The notes beneath the pieces were generated by a model that was not told the origin of the DNA, made no database searches, and worked only from the letters and a program-made list of their open reading frames with translations. Shown one piece after another: positions 48,927 to 57,291 of a stretch of 64,000 nucleotides of DNA. How positions within the stretch are numbered: position 1 is the first letter of the stretch; every line of letters starts with the position of its first letter. The stretch covers positions 61,517 to 125,516 of the forward strand of contig JAHHSD010000001.1 of the NCBI GenBank assembly GCA_020025425.1, written 5' to 3'. This DNA is from Oscillospiraceae bacterium (lineage in GTDB: Bacteria > Bacillota > Clostridia > Oscillospirales > Oscillospiraceae). The position numbers were made by a program, and so were the translations under genes.

Positions 48927-50225
48927 ATGAGTTCCTGTGAAAAACTGCTTCAGGCCGTCCGGGCCGGCGCACACGACACTATTCTCGCCCGCCTGTACGC
49001 CATGGACGGCACGCAGGCCAGTCTGGCCGCGGCCCGCGACCGTGTGATCCATGTAATCGACTCCTTTTCCGCCGCATTCCACCCCGGCGACGCCGACGCC
49101 GCCCTGTTCAGCGGCCCCGGCCGCACCGAGATCGGCGGCAACCACACCGACCACCAGCACGGCCGCGTCCTGTGCGGCAGCGTGGATCTGGACATGCTGG
49201 CCTGCGCAGCCCCCAACGGGACCCAGCTCATCCGTATCCACTCCGAGGGCTATCCCGCCCTGGAGGTGGATCTGACCGACCTGGCCGTGAAGACCGAGGA
49301 GGTCAACACCTCCGCCGCTCTGGTCCGGGGCGTGGCCGCCCGGGCCGCCCAGCTGGGCTACTCCCTCAAGGGCTTCGACGCCTACGCCACCTCCAACGTG
49401 CTGTCCGGCTCCGGCCTGTCCTCCTCCGCCGCCTACGAGGTGTTGGTGGGCAATATTCTCAACCACTTCTGCTGTGAGGACAAGCTGGACCCCATCCTCA
49501 TCGCCAAGATCGGCCAGTATGCCGAGAACGTCTACTTCGGCAAGCCCTGCGGCCTGATGGACCAGATGGGCTCCTCTGTGGGCGGCGCCGTGGCCATCGA
49601 CTTCGCGGACCCCGCCGCTCCCATTGTGGAGAAGGCCGGATACGACTTCGCCTCCTCCGGCCACGCCCTGTGCATCGTGGACACCGGCTCCTGCCACGCT
49701 GACCTGACCAACGACTACGCCGATATTCCCAAGGAAATGGGGGCCGTGGCCGCCCACTTCGGCCAGAAATTCCTGCGGGACGTGCCCGAGGCCGACTTCC
49801 GGGCCGCTCTCCCCGCCCTGCGGGCCGAGTGCGGCGACCGGGCCGTGCTCCGCGCCCTCCACTTCTACACCGATGACAAGCGGGCCGCCCAGGAGGCCCA
49901 GGCCCTGGAGCAGGGCGACTTCCAGCGCTTCCTGGCCCTGGTCAACGAGTCCGGCTTCTCCTCCGCCGTCAACCTGCAGAACACCTGGACCATCTCCGAC
50001 CCCAGGCAGCAGGCCATCCCCATGTGCCTGGCTCTGGGCCGGGAGCTGCTGGAGGGCACCGGCGCCATCCGGGTCCACGGCGGCGGCTTCGCCGGCACCA
50101 TCCAGGCCTTTGTCCCCAACGAGAAGCTGGAATCCTTCAAGGCCGGCATGGAGGCCCTGGTGGGCCCCGGCAAGTGCCACGTCCTCCACATCCGCCCCGT
50201 GGGCGGCTGCGTGGTCTTTGCGTGA
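48927..50225 (+). CDS. galK: Galactokinase
   Basis: GHMP-family sugar kinase of 432 residues, phosphorylating galactose at C1. The galactokinase signature appears as GRTEIGGNHTDHQHG (about 66-80), a variant of GRVNLIGEHTDY shared by a branch of Firmicute enzymes; the ATP loop is LSGSGLSSSAAYEV, the catalytic Asp region CGLMDQMGSSVGG, and the third motif HGGGFAGTIQAF. A weak GAGGTG site precedes the ATG. galT and galE are not in the window, so the next step is coded elsewhere. Confidence 0.92.
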   Translation: MSSCEKLLQAVRAGAHDTILARLYAMDGTQASLAAARDRVIHVIDSFSAAFHPGDADAALFSGPGRTEIGGNHTDHQHGRVLCGSVDLDMLACAAPNGTQLIRIHSEGYPALEVDLTDLAVKTEEVNTSAALVRGVAARAAQLGYSLKGFDAYATSNVLSGSGLSSSAAYEVLVGNILNHFCCEDKLDPILIAKIGQYAENVYFGKPCGLMDQMGSSVGGAVAIDFADPAAPIVEKAGYDFASSGHALCIVDTGSCHADLTNDYADIPKEMGAVAAHFGQKFLRDVPEADFRAALPALRAECGDRAVLRALHFYTDDKRAAQEAQALEQGDFQRFLALVNESGFSSAVNLQNTWTISDPRQQAIPMCLALGRELLEGTGAIRVHGGGFAGTIQAFVPNEKLESFKAGMEALVGPGKCHVLHIRPVGGCVVFA

Positions 50226-50290
50226 GCTAACCCCGGATAAAGCGTCCGGAATCCCGGACCTCACAGACTGAACCCTATTTCATCAGCAGC

Positions 50291-50332
50291 AAAGGGGCAG
50301 TATCCAAGATTTCTTGGATACTGCCCCTTTTT
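50291..50332. terminator. Bidirectional terminator between galK and the zinc-ribbon membrane protein gene
   Basis: AAAGGGGCAGTATCCAAGA (50291-50309) pairs perfectly with 50312-50330, then TT; it lies between convergent genes. Confidence 0.92.
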
Positions 50333-50344
50333 CATGTTTGGAAT

Positions 50345-50821
50345 TTATACGCCCCGGACCATCAACAGAACTGCAAATACCACAAAGGCCATGCCAATTA
50401 CGCGGCAGATCAGGGTGACTTTCTTAACTGGACAGCTCTGGAAGGTCTCAAAAGACGTGATCGGATAGGGAAACAGCACAAATCCGATCCCTGCCAGCAG
50501 GATTGCAATATTGTAGAATATGCCGCTCTGCTGGCCATTCAGCGCAGCAATCAGGATCACAACCGCACAGACCAGCAGCGTAAGGTAGAGGCCGATCTTG
50601 TGACGCTTGTCCGCCCGAACATACTTCTCCACAGCCGTCTGACAGCCCTCGCTGCACACGGGGAACCGCCGGGTCCGAATCACCGGAGTATAGATCCGCT
50701 CACCGGCCGGTAGGTGCTTGCCGCAGTATACGCAGCGATCTCCTGTCGCCAAATCCGCATTTGGCGTCGCAGGCTTGGGATAGACCTTCTTCACCCGCTT
50801 TTTGCCGGGGTGCGCGCTCAT
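50345..50821 (-). CDS. Zinc-ribbon membrane protein of unknown function in the PTS operon
   Basis: Protein of 158 residues. The N-terminal half is soluble and basic with a zinc-ribbon-like Cys set C30-x2-C33 and C56-x3-C60; three hydrophobic segments follow (about 76-92, 97-115 and 133-156). I do not recognise a characterised family. Its ATG overlaps the Enzyme I stop by four bases, so it is translated with the PTS genes, but nothing links it directly to phosphotransfer. It is the last gene of the operon. Confidence 0.75.
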   Translation of the reverse strand: MSAHPGKKRVKKVYPKPATPNADLATGDRCVYCGKHLPAGERIYTPVIRTRRFPVCSEGCQTAVEKYVRADKRHKIGLYLTLLVCAVVILIAALNGQQSGIFYNIAILLAGIGFVLFPYPITSFETFQSCPVKKVTLICRVIGMAFVVFAVLLMVRGV

Positions 50822-52551
50822 AGCTCAATCCTCCCAAGTATCTCATCCAGGCAGCTGCGTGCTGCCGAGATGCTCCCCTGCTTCAAAATGGTGTGCATGT
50901 CCTCCTGAACTTCGGCAGCAGAGATCTGTCCGACGATGTACTTGGTGCGGCCCACCAGCGCCGGGGCCACTGAGAGCTCATCCACTCCCATGGCGCACCA
51001 CAAAGGAATCAGACGGGGTTCGGACGCAGTCTCGCCGCAGATGCCCACATATACACCATGGGCATGGGCATGCTCGCACACCAGCTTAATGGAGCGCAAA
51101 AAGGAGATATTGCAGCTGTCGTAGAGATACTGCACCCGCTCATTCATGCGGTCAGTGGCTGTGGTGTACTGAATCAGATCATTGGAGCCAATGGAGAAAA
51201 AGTCCACATGCTGGGCCAGAATGTCAGACAGGAGAACTGCTCCCGGGGTCTCGATCATGATCCCCACCTTTACATCCTGATTGTACGCTTCACCACGATC
51301 ATCCAGCTCTTTCATGGCATCCCGGAGCAGCTCCTTGGCACGCAGGAGCTCCTCCAGATTCACGATCATGGGGAACATGATTTTGACCTGACCAAATACA
51401 GTGGCCCGCAGGATAGCCCGAAGCTGAGTCTTAAACACATCTGTCCGGTCCAGGCACAGCCGAATGGCCCGGTATCCCAGGAACGGATTGCTCTCCTGAG
51501 GCAGATCCATATAATCCAGCTGCTTGTCACCGCCAATATCCAGCGTGCGGATAATAAGCTCGCGGCCCTGGTTCTTTTCGGCCATTTCCTTATATACCTC
51601 GAACTGAAAATCCTCGGTGGGATAATCGCTCTGCCCCATATAGAGGAACTCCGTACGGAACAGACCGATGCCATCGCAGTACTGGGGCTCAAAGGCATCC
51701 ATACCTTCCCTGTCTCCGGAGTTGATGTTCACCTGCACAGGCACGCCGTCCCGAGTCACTGCACGTGCGCCGCGGCAGCCGTCAAAAACGGCCTTCTGAC
51801 GATCAGCGGCAGCCATCCGCTTCGAGAAGGCTTCCTCCTGCTCCTTGTCGGGACAGACAATGGCCATTCCCTGGTCGCCGTCGACCAGTACAGTCTGGCC
51901 GGCGGTTATGGTATCCAGCATAGGGCCGGTACCTACGATAGCGGGAATCCCCAGGGTCTTGGCCAAAATGACCGTATGCGAGGTCACACCGCCCCGCTCC
52001 GTTACCATGCCGGCCAATCGGCTGCGGTCCAGCCGCACAGTATCAGCGGGGGTCAGATCCTCTGCAAACACTACCAGCCGATCCCCGTTCACGCCAGCGA
52101 AGGGGTCGTCCATACAGATTCCCTGCATCTCACAGGTCACTTCTTTGCATACATTGTTGATATCCTGGGCGCGGGCCTGCAAATAGGGATCGTCCACAGA
52201 CAGAAAGACTGCCTCCGTCTCGGCACGTTTCCGCTCAATCGCACAGGCGGCACAAATCATCTCTTCCCGGATCAGATCTTCGATCTGCCCAAAGAAGCTG
52301 TCATCCTGTGCGATCTCTTGATACGCCTCAAAAATAGCACAGCTCTCCTCCCGGCCGTCTGTGCGGGCCTGCTGAACCAGCTGCCCGAGAGAATCGTTAT
52401 AGCGGGTGCGCGCCGATTTCAAAGAGGCGATCTCCGCATCAGCGTCCGTGATCGTGCGGCTGCTCAATTCCAGTTTGGCGGCATGGATCACAACCACCTG
52501 TCCAACGACACAGCCGGCAGAGCCGGCAAGTCCTTTGATCTGTGTCATCAT
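50818..52551 (-). CDS. ptsI: PTS Enzyme I (phosphoenolpyruvate-protein phosphotransferase)
   Basis: First enzyme of the PTS, 577 residues, taking phosphate from PEP to HPr. The phosphorylated His is H192 in GGVTSHTVILAK (GGRTSHTAI in most housekeeping enzymes). The PEP-binding barrel follows with GIGLFRTEFLYM, LDIGGDKQLDYM, IMIETPGAV, FFSIGSNDLIQYTTATDR and the catalytic Cys in ICGETASEP (usually CGEMAGD). These departures suggest a specialised EI dedicated to the HPr and EII proteins of the same operon. It is coded between a class II aldolase and a zinc-ribbon membrane protein. Confidence 0.93.
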   Translation of the reverse strand: MMTQIKGLAGSAGCVVGQVVVIHAAKLELSSRTITDADAEIASLKSARTRYNDSLGQLVQQARTDGREESCAIFEAYQEIAQDDSFFGQIEDLIREEMICAACAIERKRAETEAVFLSVDDPYLQARAQDINNVCKEVTCEMQGICMDDPFAGVNGDRLVVFAEDLTPADTVRLDRSRLAGMVTERGGVTSHTVILAKTLGIPAIVGTGPMLDTITAGQTVLVDGDQGMAIVCPDKEQEEAFSKRMAAADRQKAVFDGCRGARAVTRDGVPVQVNINSGDREGMDAFEPQYCDGIGLFRTEFLYMGQSDYPTEDFQFEVYKEMAEKNQGRELIIRTLDIGGDKQLDYMDLPQESNPFLGYRAIRLCLDRTDVFKTQLRAILRATVFGQVKIMFPMIVNLEELLRAKELLRDAMKELDDRGEAYNQDVKVGIMIETPGAVLLSDILAQHVDFFSIGSNDLIQYTTATDRMNERVQYLYDSCNISFLRSIKLVCEHAHAHGVYVGICGETASEPRLIPLWCAMGVDELSVAPALVGRTKYIVGQISAAEVQEDMHTILKQGSISAARSCLDEILGRIEL

Positions 52552-52566
52552 TATCCTCTCCTAAGA

Positions 52567-53211
52567 TTATTTTTTACGGTAGGTCTCAAAGGCGCCCAGC
52601 ACATGCTCCATATCGGCAGGGCTCAGCTTCACCGCACCCCCAGCCAGGCGGGTGTTGTAGTACAGCTGGGAGACAAACTCGATCTGCTGGGCCACATCCA
52701 TCGTATAACCAATATTTCCGCCCACAGCCAAAAGACCGTGGTTGCCCAGCAGGCAGGCCTGATGATCGTCACCCATGGCGTCGTAGGCCGCTTGGGCCAG
52801 CTCATAAGTGCCAAACTGGACATAGGGAATGCAGGGTACGTCAGCGCCGGCATAGGCCACCAGATAGTGAATGGGCTCGATGCTCCAATGCAGGCAGGCA
52901 AGGGTGGTTGCATACGTGGAGTGGGTATGGATCACAGCATTGATCCCAGGCCGCTTCTGATAGAAAATGCGGTGCATATCGTACTCACTGGAGGGCTTTG
53001 CGTTACCGTCCACCTTTTCGCCGTCGGGAGTCAGCACCACCACATCCTCAGGTTTGGTCTTGAAGTAGTCCATGCCGGAGGGGCTGATTGCCATCAGATT
53101 TTCCTTGGGGTTATAGACACTCAAATTTCCAAAGGTACCAACGGTCAGCCCCAGCTCGACCATCTTTTTCCCGTATTCAACAACCTGTTCGCGTTCTTCC
53201 TGCAAAATCAT
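52567..53211 (-). CDS. Class II aldolase (fuculose-1-phosphate aldolase-like)
   Basis: Zinc-dependent aldolase or epimerase of 214 residues. It has TFGNLSVYNP, ISPSGMDY, the acidic/His segment PSSEYDMHR with the catalytic Glu, HTHSTYAT (two zinc His) and GNHG (third His region). FucA-type enzymes split ketose-1-phosphates into DHAP and an aldehyde; ribulose-phosphate epimerases share the fold. The ATG has an AAGGAGG site. Its place in a PTS operon beside dehydrogenases fits cleavage of a phosphorylated ketose made from the imported sugar or polyol. Confidence 0.88.
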   Translation of the reverse strand: MILQEEREQVVEYGKKMVELGLTVGTFGNLSVYNPKENLMAISPSGMDYFKTKPEDVVVLTPDGEKVDGNAKPSSEYDMHRIFYQKRPGINAVIHTHSTYATTLACLHWSIEPIHYLVAYAGADVPCIPYVQFGTYELAQAAYDAMGDDHQACLLGNHGLLAVGGNIGYTMDVAQQIEFVSQLYYNTRLAGGAVKLSPADMEHVLGAFETYRKK

Positions 53212-53223
53212 AGTATAACCTCC

Positions 53224-54315
53224 TTATGCTTCAAGAGTAATTTTACCCCGATTAACGATACGTTCTGTCAGACCCCGCTTCACGATCTTGTCCACCTCCC
53301 GCATCAGGAGAAACGGCGCTCTTGGGATGGCATCCACAGTGGCGCCGGCAATATGTGAAGTAAGCAGTACATTATCCAGCTCCGCAAAGCCATCATCCGC
53401 AGTGAGGGGTTCAGAATCGAACACATCCAGGGCGGCGCCCGCGATAGCATGGGTGCGCAGCACCTCCAGAAGATCAGCCTGGTTGACCAGGCCGCCTCTG
53501 GCGCAGTTGATGAAGTAAGCGGTGGGCTTCATAAGGGAGAAGTACCGCTTGTCGATCATGTGCTCAGTCTCAGGCGTCAGGCGCAGATGAATACTGACAA
53601 GATCGGCCTGACGGAAAAGGTCCTCCAAAGTGGGCACAATAACCACATCATCCAGACCGTTTCGGGCCAGACGATCCCGGTCCAGGTAGTCATCCTGCGC
53701 GATGATGTGCACCCCCATCGCTTTCAGGCGAATGGCCAGCTCGATCCCAATGTTTCCCATACCGGCCAGTCCCACTGTCAAACTGCTGAGGGTGGCACAA
53801 AAAGCAGAGTTAGGGAACTCTTTGACCCACTTGCCCTGCCGCATTTGGTAATGGGACGCCGAGATATTCCGAGTCAGGTCCAGCATCATGCCCAAAGCAA
53901 ATTCAGCCACAGGTATGGCATTCCGAATCACATTGATCACGGGAATCCCACGCTCACTGGCGGCCTCTACATCGATATGCTCCAAACCGCCCCGGCAGGT
54001 GAGGATCACCTTCAAATCAGGCGCCTTTTCAATCAGAGCGCGGGGGACCGGATTGAAGTGAGTCAGCAGGACCGTGCAGTCAGAGATCAGCTCATCCAAC
54101 CCATCCGCATAGGCTTCCGCCTCAGCGCCATGGCGCTCCAGGTTCAGCTGGCGGGCCGCAAATTCATCGGTATCCTCGCTGCCCCAGAAGGCACTGGAGA
54201 TCTTTCCCACGCGAATACAGGACTTTTGGACCGCATCGAGCATTGTCTCCACTGCCACAAAAGCGTCTCCTACAACTACAACATTCTGAGGCTCATTACA
54301 AAGAAAGTCAATCAT
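53224..54315 (-). CDS. D-isomer-specific 2-hydroxyacid dehydrogenase
   Basis: NAD-dependent dehydrogenase of 363 residues, longer than typical members because of an N-terminal extension. The Rossmann motif is VGLAGMGNIGIELA, with an acidic residue region after it for NAD; the catalytic Arg is in INCARGGLVN, the Glu in FDSEPL and the His in LTSHIAGAT. Related enzymes oxidise or reduce phosphoglycerate, erythronate phosphate or glyoxylate. It is the first gene after an intra-operon terminator and precedes the class II aldolase; the substrate is probably an acid derived from the PTS sugar. Confidence 0.87.
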   Translation of the reverse strand: MIDFLCNEPQNVVVVGDAFVAVETMLDAVQKSCIRVGKISSAFWGSEDTDEFAARQLNLERHGAEAEAYADGLDELISDCTVLLTHFNPVPRALIEKAPDLKVILTCRGGLEHIDVEAASERGIPVINVIRNAIPVAEFALGMMLDLTRNISASHYQMRQGKWVKEFPNSAFCATLSSLTVGLAGMGNIGIELAIRLKAMGVHIIAQDDYLDRDRLARNGLDDVVIVPTLEDLFRQADLVSIHLRLTPETEHMIDKRYFSLMKPTAYFINCARGGLVNQADLLEVLRTHAIAGAALDVFDSEPLTADDGFAELDNVLLTSHIAGATVDAIPRAPFLLMREVDKIVKRGLTERIVNRGKITLEA

Positions 54316-54329
54316 GAGGTTTCTCCTTT

Positions 54330-54363
54330 AAAAAGGCCGCTGTTGCACAAGACAACAGCGGCC
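54330..54363 (-). terminator. Terminator inside the PTS operon
   Basis: GGCCGCTGTTG (54335-54345) pairs with CAACAGCGGCC (54353-54363); on the minus strand TTTTT follows directly. It lies between the EIIC gene and the dehydrogenase gene and overlaps the latter's leader. Confidence 0.8.
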
Positions 54364-54471
54364 AAGCATGATTTTTTAAATCATCCGAATTGCCGCAAAG
54401 CATGAATCATCGTCAAGTCAGCTTCCGACCATTATTGCTGGCAGAGGCTCCGGCGACAGGACAACACTTGA

Positions 54472-55878
54472 TCAGGCAGCGGTCTTTTCCATGCCGTAGT
54501 TCTCGATCCAATCAATGATGCGGTCTTTGTTCTTCTTGAAGCCAAAGTACAGCACAAAGTACAGCACAACGATCAAGCCAATGATAATCGGATTCTTAGA
54601 CAGGAACGCATAGAACAGTCCAGCCATCAGGGGGTGAGCCATGATTCCAAAGCTCATGACATACACGCCGGCCTGAGGCAGCTGGAATCCAGCCTGGACA
54701 GCAATCTCGGTGAACGTGGGAGCCAGGGTAGAGCAGACAACCAGGCCCAGGCTGAACCACACGGCTCCGCTGACCAGGCTCTTAGCGATGTTGCCGTGGG
54801 AAACACAGACAAAGACCTCGACCATGTAGGGCAGTGCAACCAGGTCAGCCATGGGCAGCATGGTATTACCGGGCAGCACGAAAGCCAGACCGAGCATAAT
54901 GGGAATCAGCAGGGTGCCGGTAACCAGAGTGTTGGGCTCGCCGTAGCCGGCGGCATCATTAACAGCCAGGTACCATACGCGGCCCTCACCACTCTTGATG
55001 GCCTTGGCCTTGTAAGCGTCGGTCAGGGAGGTAAAAGCGGAGGCAAAGATGCCGCCGACCTTGGGGAACACAGCCATAACAGCAGCGGTGGAGATAGCAA
55101 CGGTGGTCACAGAACCCCAGGCAGACAGCTCACCCAGGTGAGCAAAGTTGCCGATCACACCAATGATGGCACCCACAACCAGGCCAATAAACATGGGCTC
55201 GCCAAAGATACCGAACTTCTTCTGGATGGTTTCAGCGTTGATCTTGATTTTGTTGAAGCCAATCAAGCCCAGGAACCAGTTCATGAACAGGGCAAAGGGC
55301 ACGCCCTCCATGTGGTGGGGAGCGGTCATACAGCAGTTGGGATACTGATAGTGGGTCGACCAGCGCTTGGCCACAACCTCACTGAAGAGAAGCACATACA
55401 GCAGCTGAACAATCATGCAGGCCATAGCCAGGACCATGTTCTTGGTGATGGCGTAGATCATGGAGCCCCACACCATGAAGGAGTAGTTGTTCCACAGGTC
55501 AGAGGCCATAAACACGTTGCTCCACTTTGTGAAGAACAACACCAGCTCAACCAGGATGGCGATACCAATGAAGATAACACCAACTCGGGTGGAGTAAGCA
55601 ATGACGGACACCGACTGCCAGCCGGTATCCAGGGTGGGCAGGTTCACGCCGGTATTCTGCACCATAGAGTTGACTACGGGGACGATAATACCAGTAAAGC
55701 TGTTAATAACCAGGCTGAAGCCGGTCAAGCCAACACCGCACAGAAGCGCAGAGTTAAACGCCTTCTTCGCGGTAACTCCCATACATTTAGCAATGATAAA
55801 CAGGATAACCGGTACAAAAATAGCTGCACCGAACGTGGAAAAAATTTTATCCAACCCACTCAGAAAAGTCTCTAGCAC
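54472..55878 (-). CDS. PTS EIIC component, galactitol family
   Basis: Membrane component of the PTS permease, about 468 residues and some twelve helices, in the GatC family. Typical segments are FGAAIFVPVILFIIAKCMGV near the N-terminus, a TGWQSVSVIAYSTRVG loop, and GIFGEPMFIGLVVGAIIG. Start is GTG at 55878, eight bases behind GGAGG; the longer frame would begin at a GTG without a site. Family substrates are polyols and related sugars such as galactitol, arabitol or ribitol. Gene order HPr-EIIA-EIIB-EIIC forms a full relay. Confidence 0.92.
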   Translation of the reverse strand: MLETFLSGLDKIFSTFGAAIFVPVILFIIAKCMGVTAKKAFNSALLCGVGLTGFSLVINSFTGIIVPVVNSMVQNTGVNLPTLDTGWQSVSVIAYSTRVGVIFIGIAILVELVLFFTKWSNVFMASDLWNNYSFMVWGSMIYAITKNMVLAMACMIVQLLYVLLFSEVVAKRWSTHYQYPNCCMTAPHHMEGVPFALFMNWFLGLIGFNKIKINAETIQKKFGIFGEPMFIGLVVGAIIGVIGNFAHLGELSAWGSVTTVAISTAAVMAVFPKVGGIFASAFTSLTDAYKAKAIKSGEGRVWYLAVNDAAGYGEPNTLVTGTLLIPIMLGLAFVLPGNTMLPMADLVALPYMVEVFVCVSHGNIAKSLVSGAVWFSLGLVVCSTLAPTFTEIAVQAGFQLPQAGVYVMSFGIMAHPLMAGLFYAFLSKNPIIIGLIVVLYFVLYFGFKKNKDRIIDWIENYGMEKTAA

Positions 55879-55981
55879 AAGAAGCCCTCCTTTATTTCCT
55901 GGACTGTACCCCAGTCCCACATGTATTCAGCAATCAATCGTGTTTTCTTATTTACGATTGGAAAAGATATGCCGCCGCAGT

Positions 55982-56278
55982 TTATTCCGCGTTCAGAATC
56001 TTCAGGCAGTCCTGCAGGACCTGATCCTCGGAAAGTCCGGTGAGCATGCCCACGGCGTTGACCTTGGGTACGCCGTAGTCCTGATACACAGGGCTGACGC
56101 AGGCCATCAGCGAGAAACCGCCAGCAGCCAATGCAGTCTCAGCAGAGTTGGGCGCACACTCCTGCGCCTCCACCTCAAAGCCAAACTCAGCCAGCTTTTC
56201 CTTGAGCTTGTTCGCTACCATTGCGGAACTGACAGTACCAGACCCACAAACACACAGGATTTTAACTCTCTTTGCCAT
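55982..56278 (-). CDS. PTS EIIB component, galactitol family
   Basis: Cytoplasmic phosphocarrier of 98 residues that passes phosphate from EIIA to the sugar on EIIC. The phosphocysteine is C11 in the loop LCVCGSGTVSSAM. Length and the P-loop-like turn match GatB/SgcB types. The ATG at 56278 has a GGAGGA site; the frame is open further upstream but overlaps the EIIA gene. The 103-base gap before EIIC holds a CAATCGT/ACGATTG inverted repeat (about 55934-55959), probably an mRNA stability element. Confidence 0.93.
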   Translation of the reverse strand: MAKRVKILCVCGSGTVSSAMVANKLKEKLAEFGFEVEAQECAPNSAETALAAGGFSLMACVSPVYQDYGVPKVNAVGMLTGLSEDQVLQDCLKILNAE

Positions 56279-56345
56279 AATATTTTCCTCCTTGCAACAA
56301 TGGTGACCACATATAGTCACAAAATTAACTTTCGTAATATGGCAT

Positions 56346-56801
56346 TCAGCCAATATATTCTTTGGCAGCCCGGAACAGCATCTCCTGATTATCGGCTGCC
56401 TTGAGGGCCTCCACGGCCTCAGTGTTCGTAAACACCCCCATGACCTTTTGAAGCATATCCAGCTGCTCATCCGGGTTTTTAATGGCCATCATAAACAGGA
56501 TTTCCGCCTGGACTTTGGTATCGGGGTCGCCCATATGGGCAAAGGTAACCGGCTTTGCCAGCTTGGCTACACACACAGCCGGCGTATTTACATGGACACC
56601 GGCCGTATGCGGCATAGCCACAGCGATGTCTTTCAGCTGAAGACCGGTAGGATACTCCACCTCGCGGGCTGCCACAGCGTCGATATAGGTATCCTTGACA
56701 AATCCCTTCTCGTGCAGCTGCTTACCGACCTTGCGGATTGCCTCCTCAGCGTTCTCCGCCTCTACACCATATAAAACAAGATCTTCATAAATGGACTGCA
56801 T
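56346..56801 (-). CDS. PTS EIIA component (fructose/galactitol type)
   Basis: Cytoplasmic EIIA of 151 residues in the PTS EIIA type 2 family. The phosphorylated His is H65 in IAVAMPHTAGVH, with TGLQLKDIA before it and ILFMMAIKNPDEQLDMLQ after it, all typical. The ATG at 56801 has a GGAGGAG site; upstream in-frame codons are not supported. It receives phosphate from the HPr coded 50 bases upstream. Confidence 0.93.
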   Translation of the reverse strand: MQSIYEDLVLYGVEAENAEEAIRKVGKQLHEKGFVKDTYIDAVAAREVEYPTGLQLKDIAVAMPHTAGVHVNTPAVCVAKLAKPVTFAHMGDPDTKVQAEILFMMAIKNPDEQLDMLQKVMGVFTNTEAVEALKAADNQEMLFRAAKEYIG

Positions 56802-56850
56802 TGCAGTTCTCCTCCTTATACTGCGGTATTGATAGACTCTCTTGCCGCGT

Positions 56851-57111
56851 TTACTCACTCAGCCCATCGATAAAGGCCACAATTTCATCACAGACGGCCT
56901 GCTCATTTTCTCCTTCAACCTGTACGGTAATGGGCGTTCCCTTCTTCATACCGGCCATCAGGATCGAAACTATGCTCTTGGGATCGACCGTGTGATTACC
57001 GGCCAGCAGCGTGATCTTCTCAGGGAACTTTTTGCAAAGCTGGGTCAGCTGAGAGGCAGGACGGGCATGAAGTCCAGTCGGGTTCTGGACCGTGGTTTCT
57101 TTCTGAATCAT
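56851..57111 (-). CDS. HPr phosphocarrier protein
   Basis: PTS carrier of 86 residues. H15 in PTGLHARPAS is the EI-phosphorylated site and S46 in DPKSIVSILMAG is the regulatory serine used by HPr kinase in Firmicutes; both are at the canonical numbers. An AAGGAGG site precedes the ATG. It is the first gene of an operon that also codes EIIA, EIIB, EIIC and EI, so it is probably a dedicated HPr additional to a housekeeping one; the latter is not in the window. Confidence 0.94.
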   Translation of the reverse strand: MIQKETTVQNPTGLHARPASQLTQLCKKFPEKITLLAGNHTVDPKSIVSILMAGMKKGTPITVQVEGENEQAVCDEIVAFIDGLSE

Positions 57112-57143
57112 AGTTATCCTCCTTGTTTACCTGAAACAACTTA

Positions 57144-57171
57144 TGACCAATACTTTGATGTATAGAGGTCA
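57144..57171. promoter_or_regulatory. Candidate operator in the divergent PTS/SorC control region
   Basis: TGACC (57144-57148) and GGTCA (57167-57171) form an inverted pair 18 bases apart, downstream of a possible minus-strand promoter region. Short arms make this tentative. TATACT at 57244-57249 is a likely -10 for the regulator gene on the plus strand. Confidence 0.3.
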
Positions 57172-57291
57172 AAAGAATCATACAAATTGCAAAAATATGG
57201 TGGAAAAGCATAACCGGCACTTTTTTAATAAAAAGCTGTGTGCTATACTAATCGTAACATAGGAACATTCGGAGAAGGAGCGTTTAACTGT

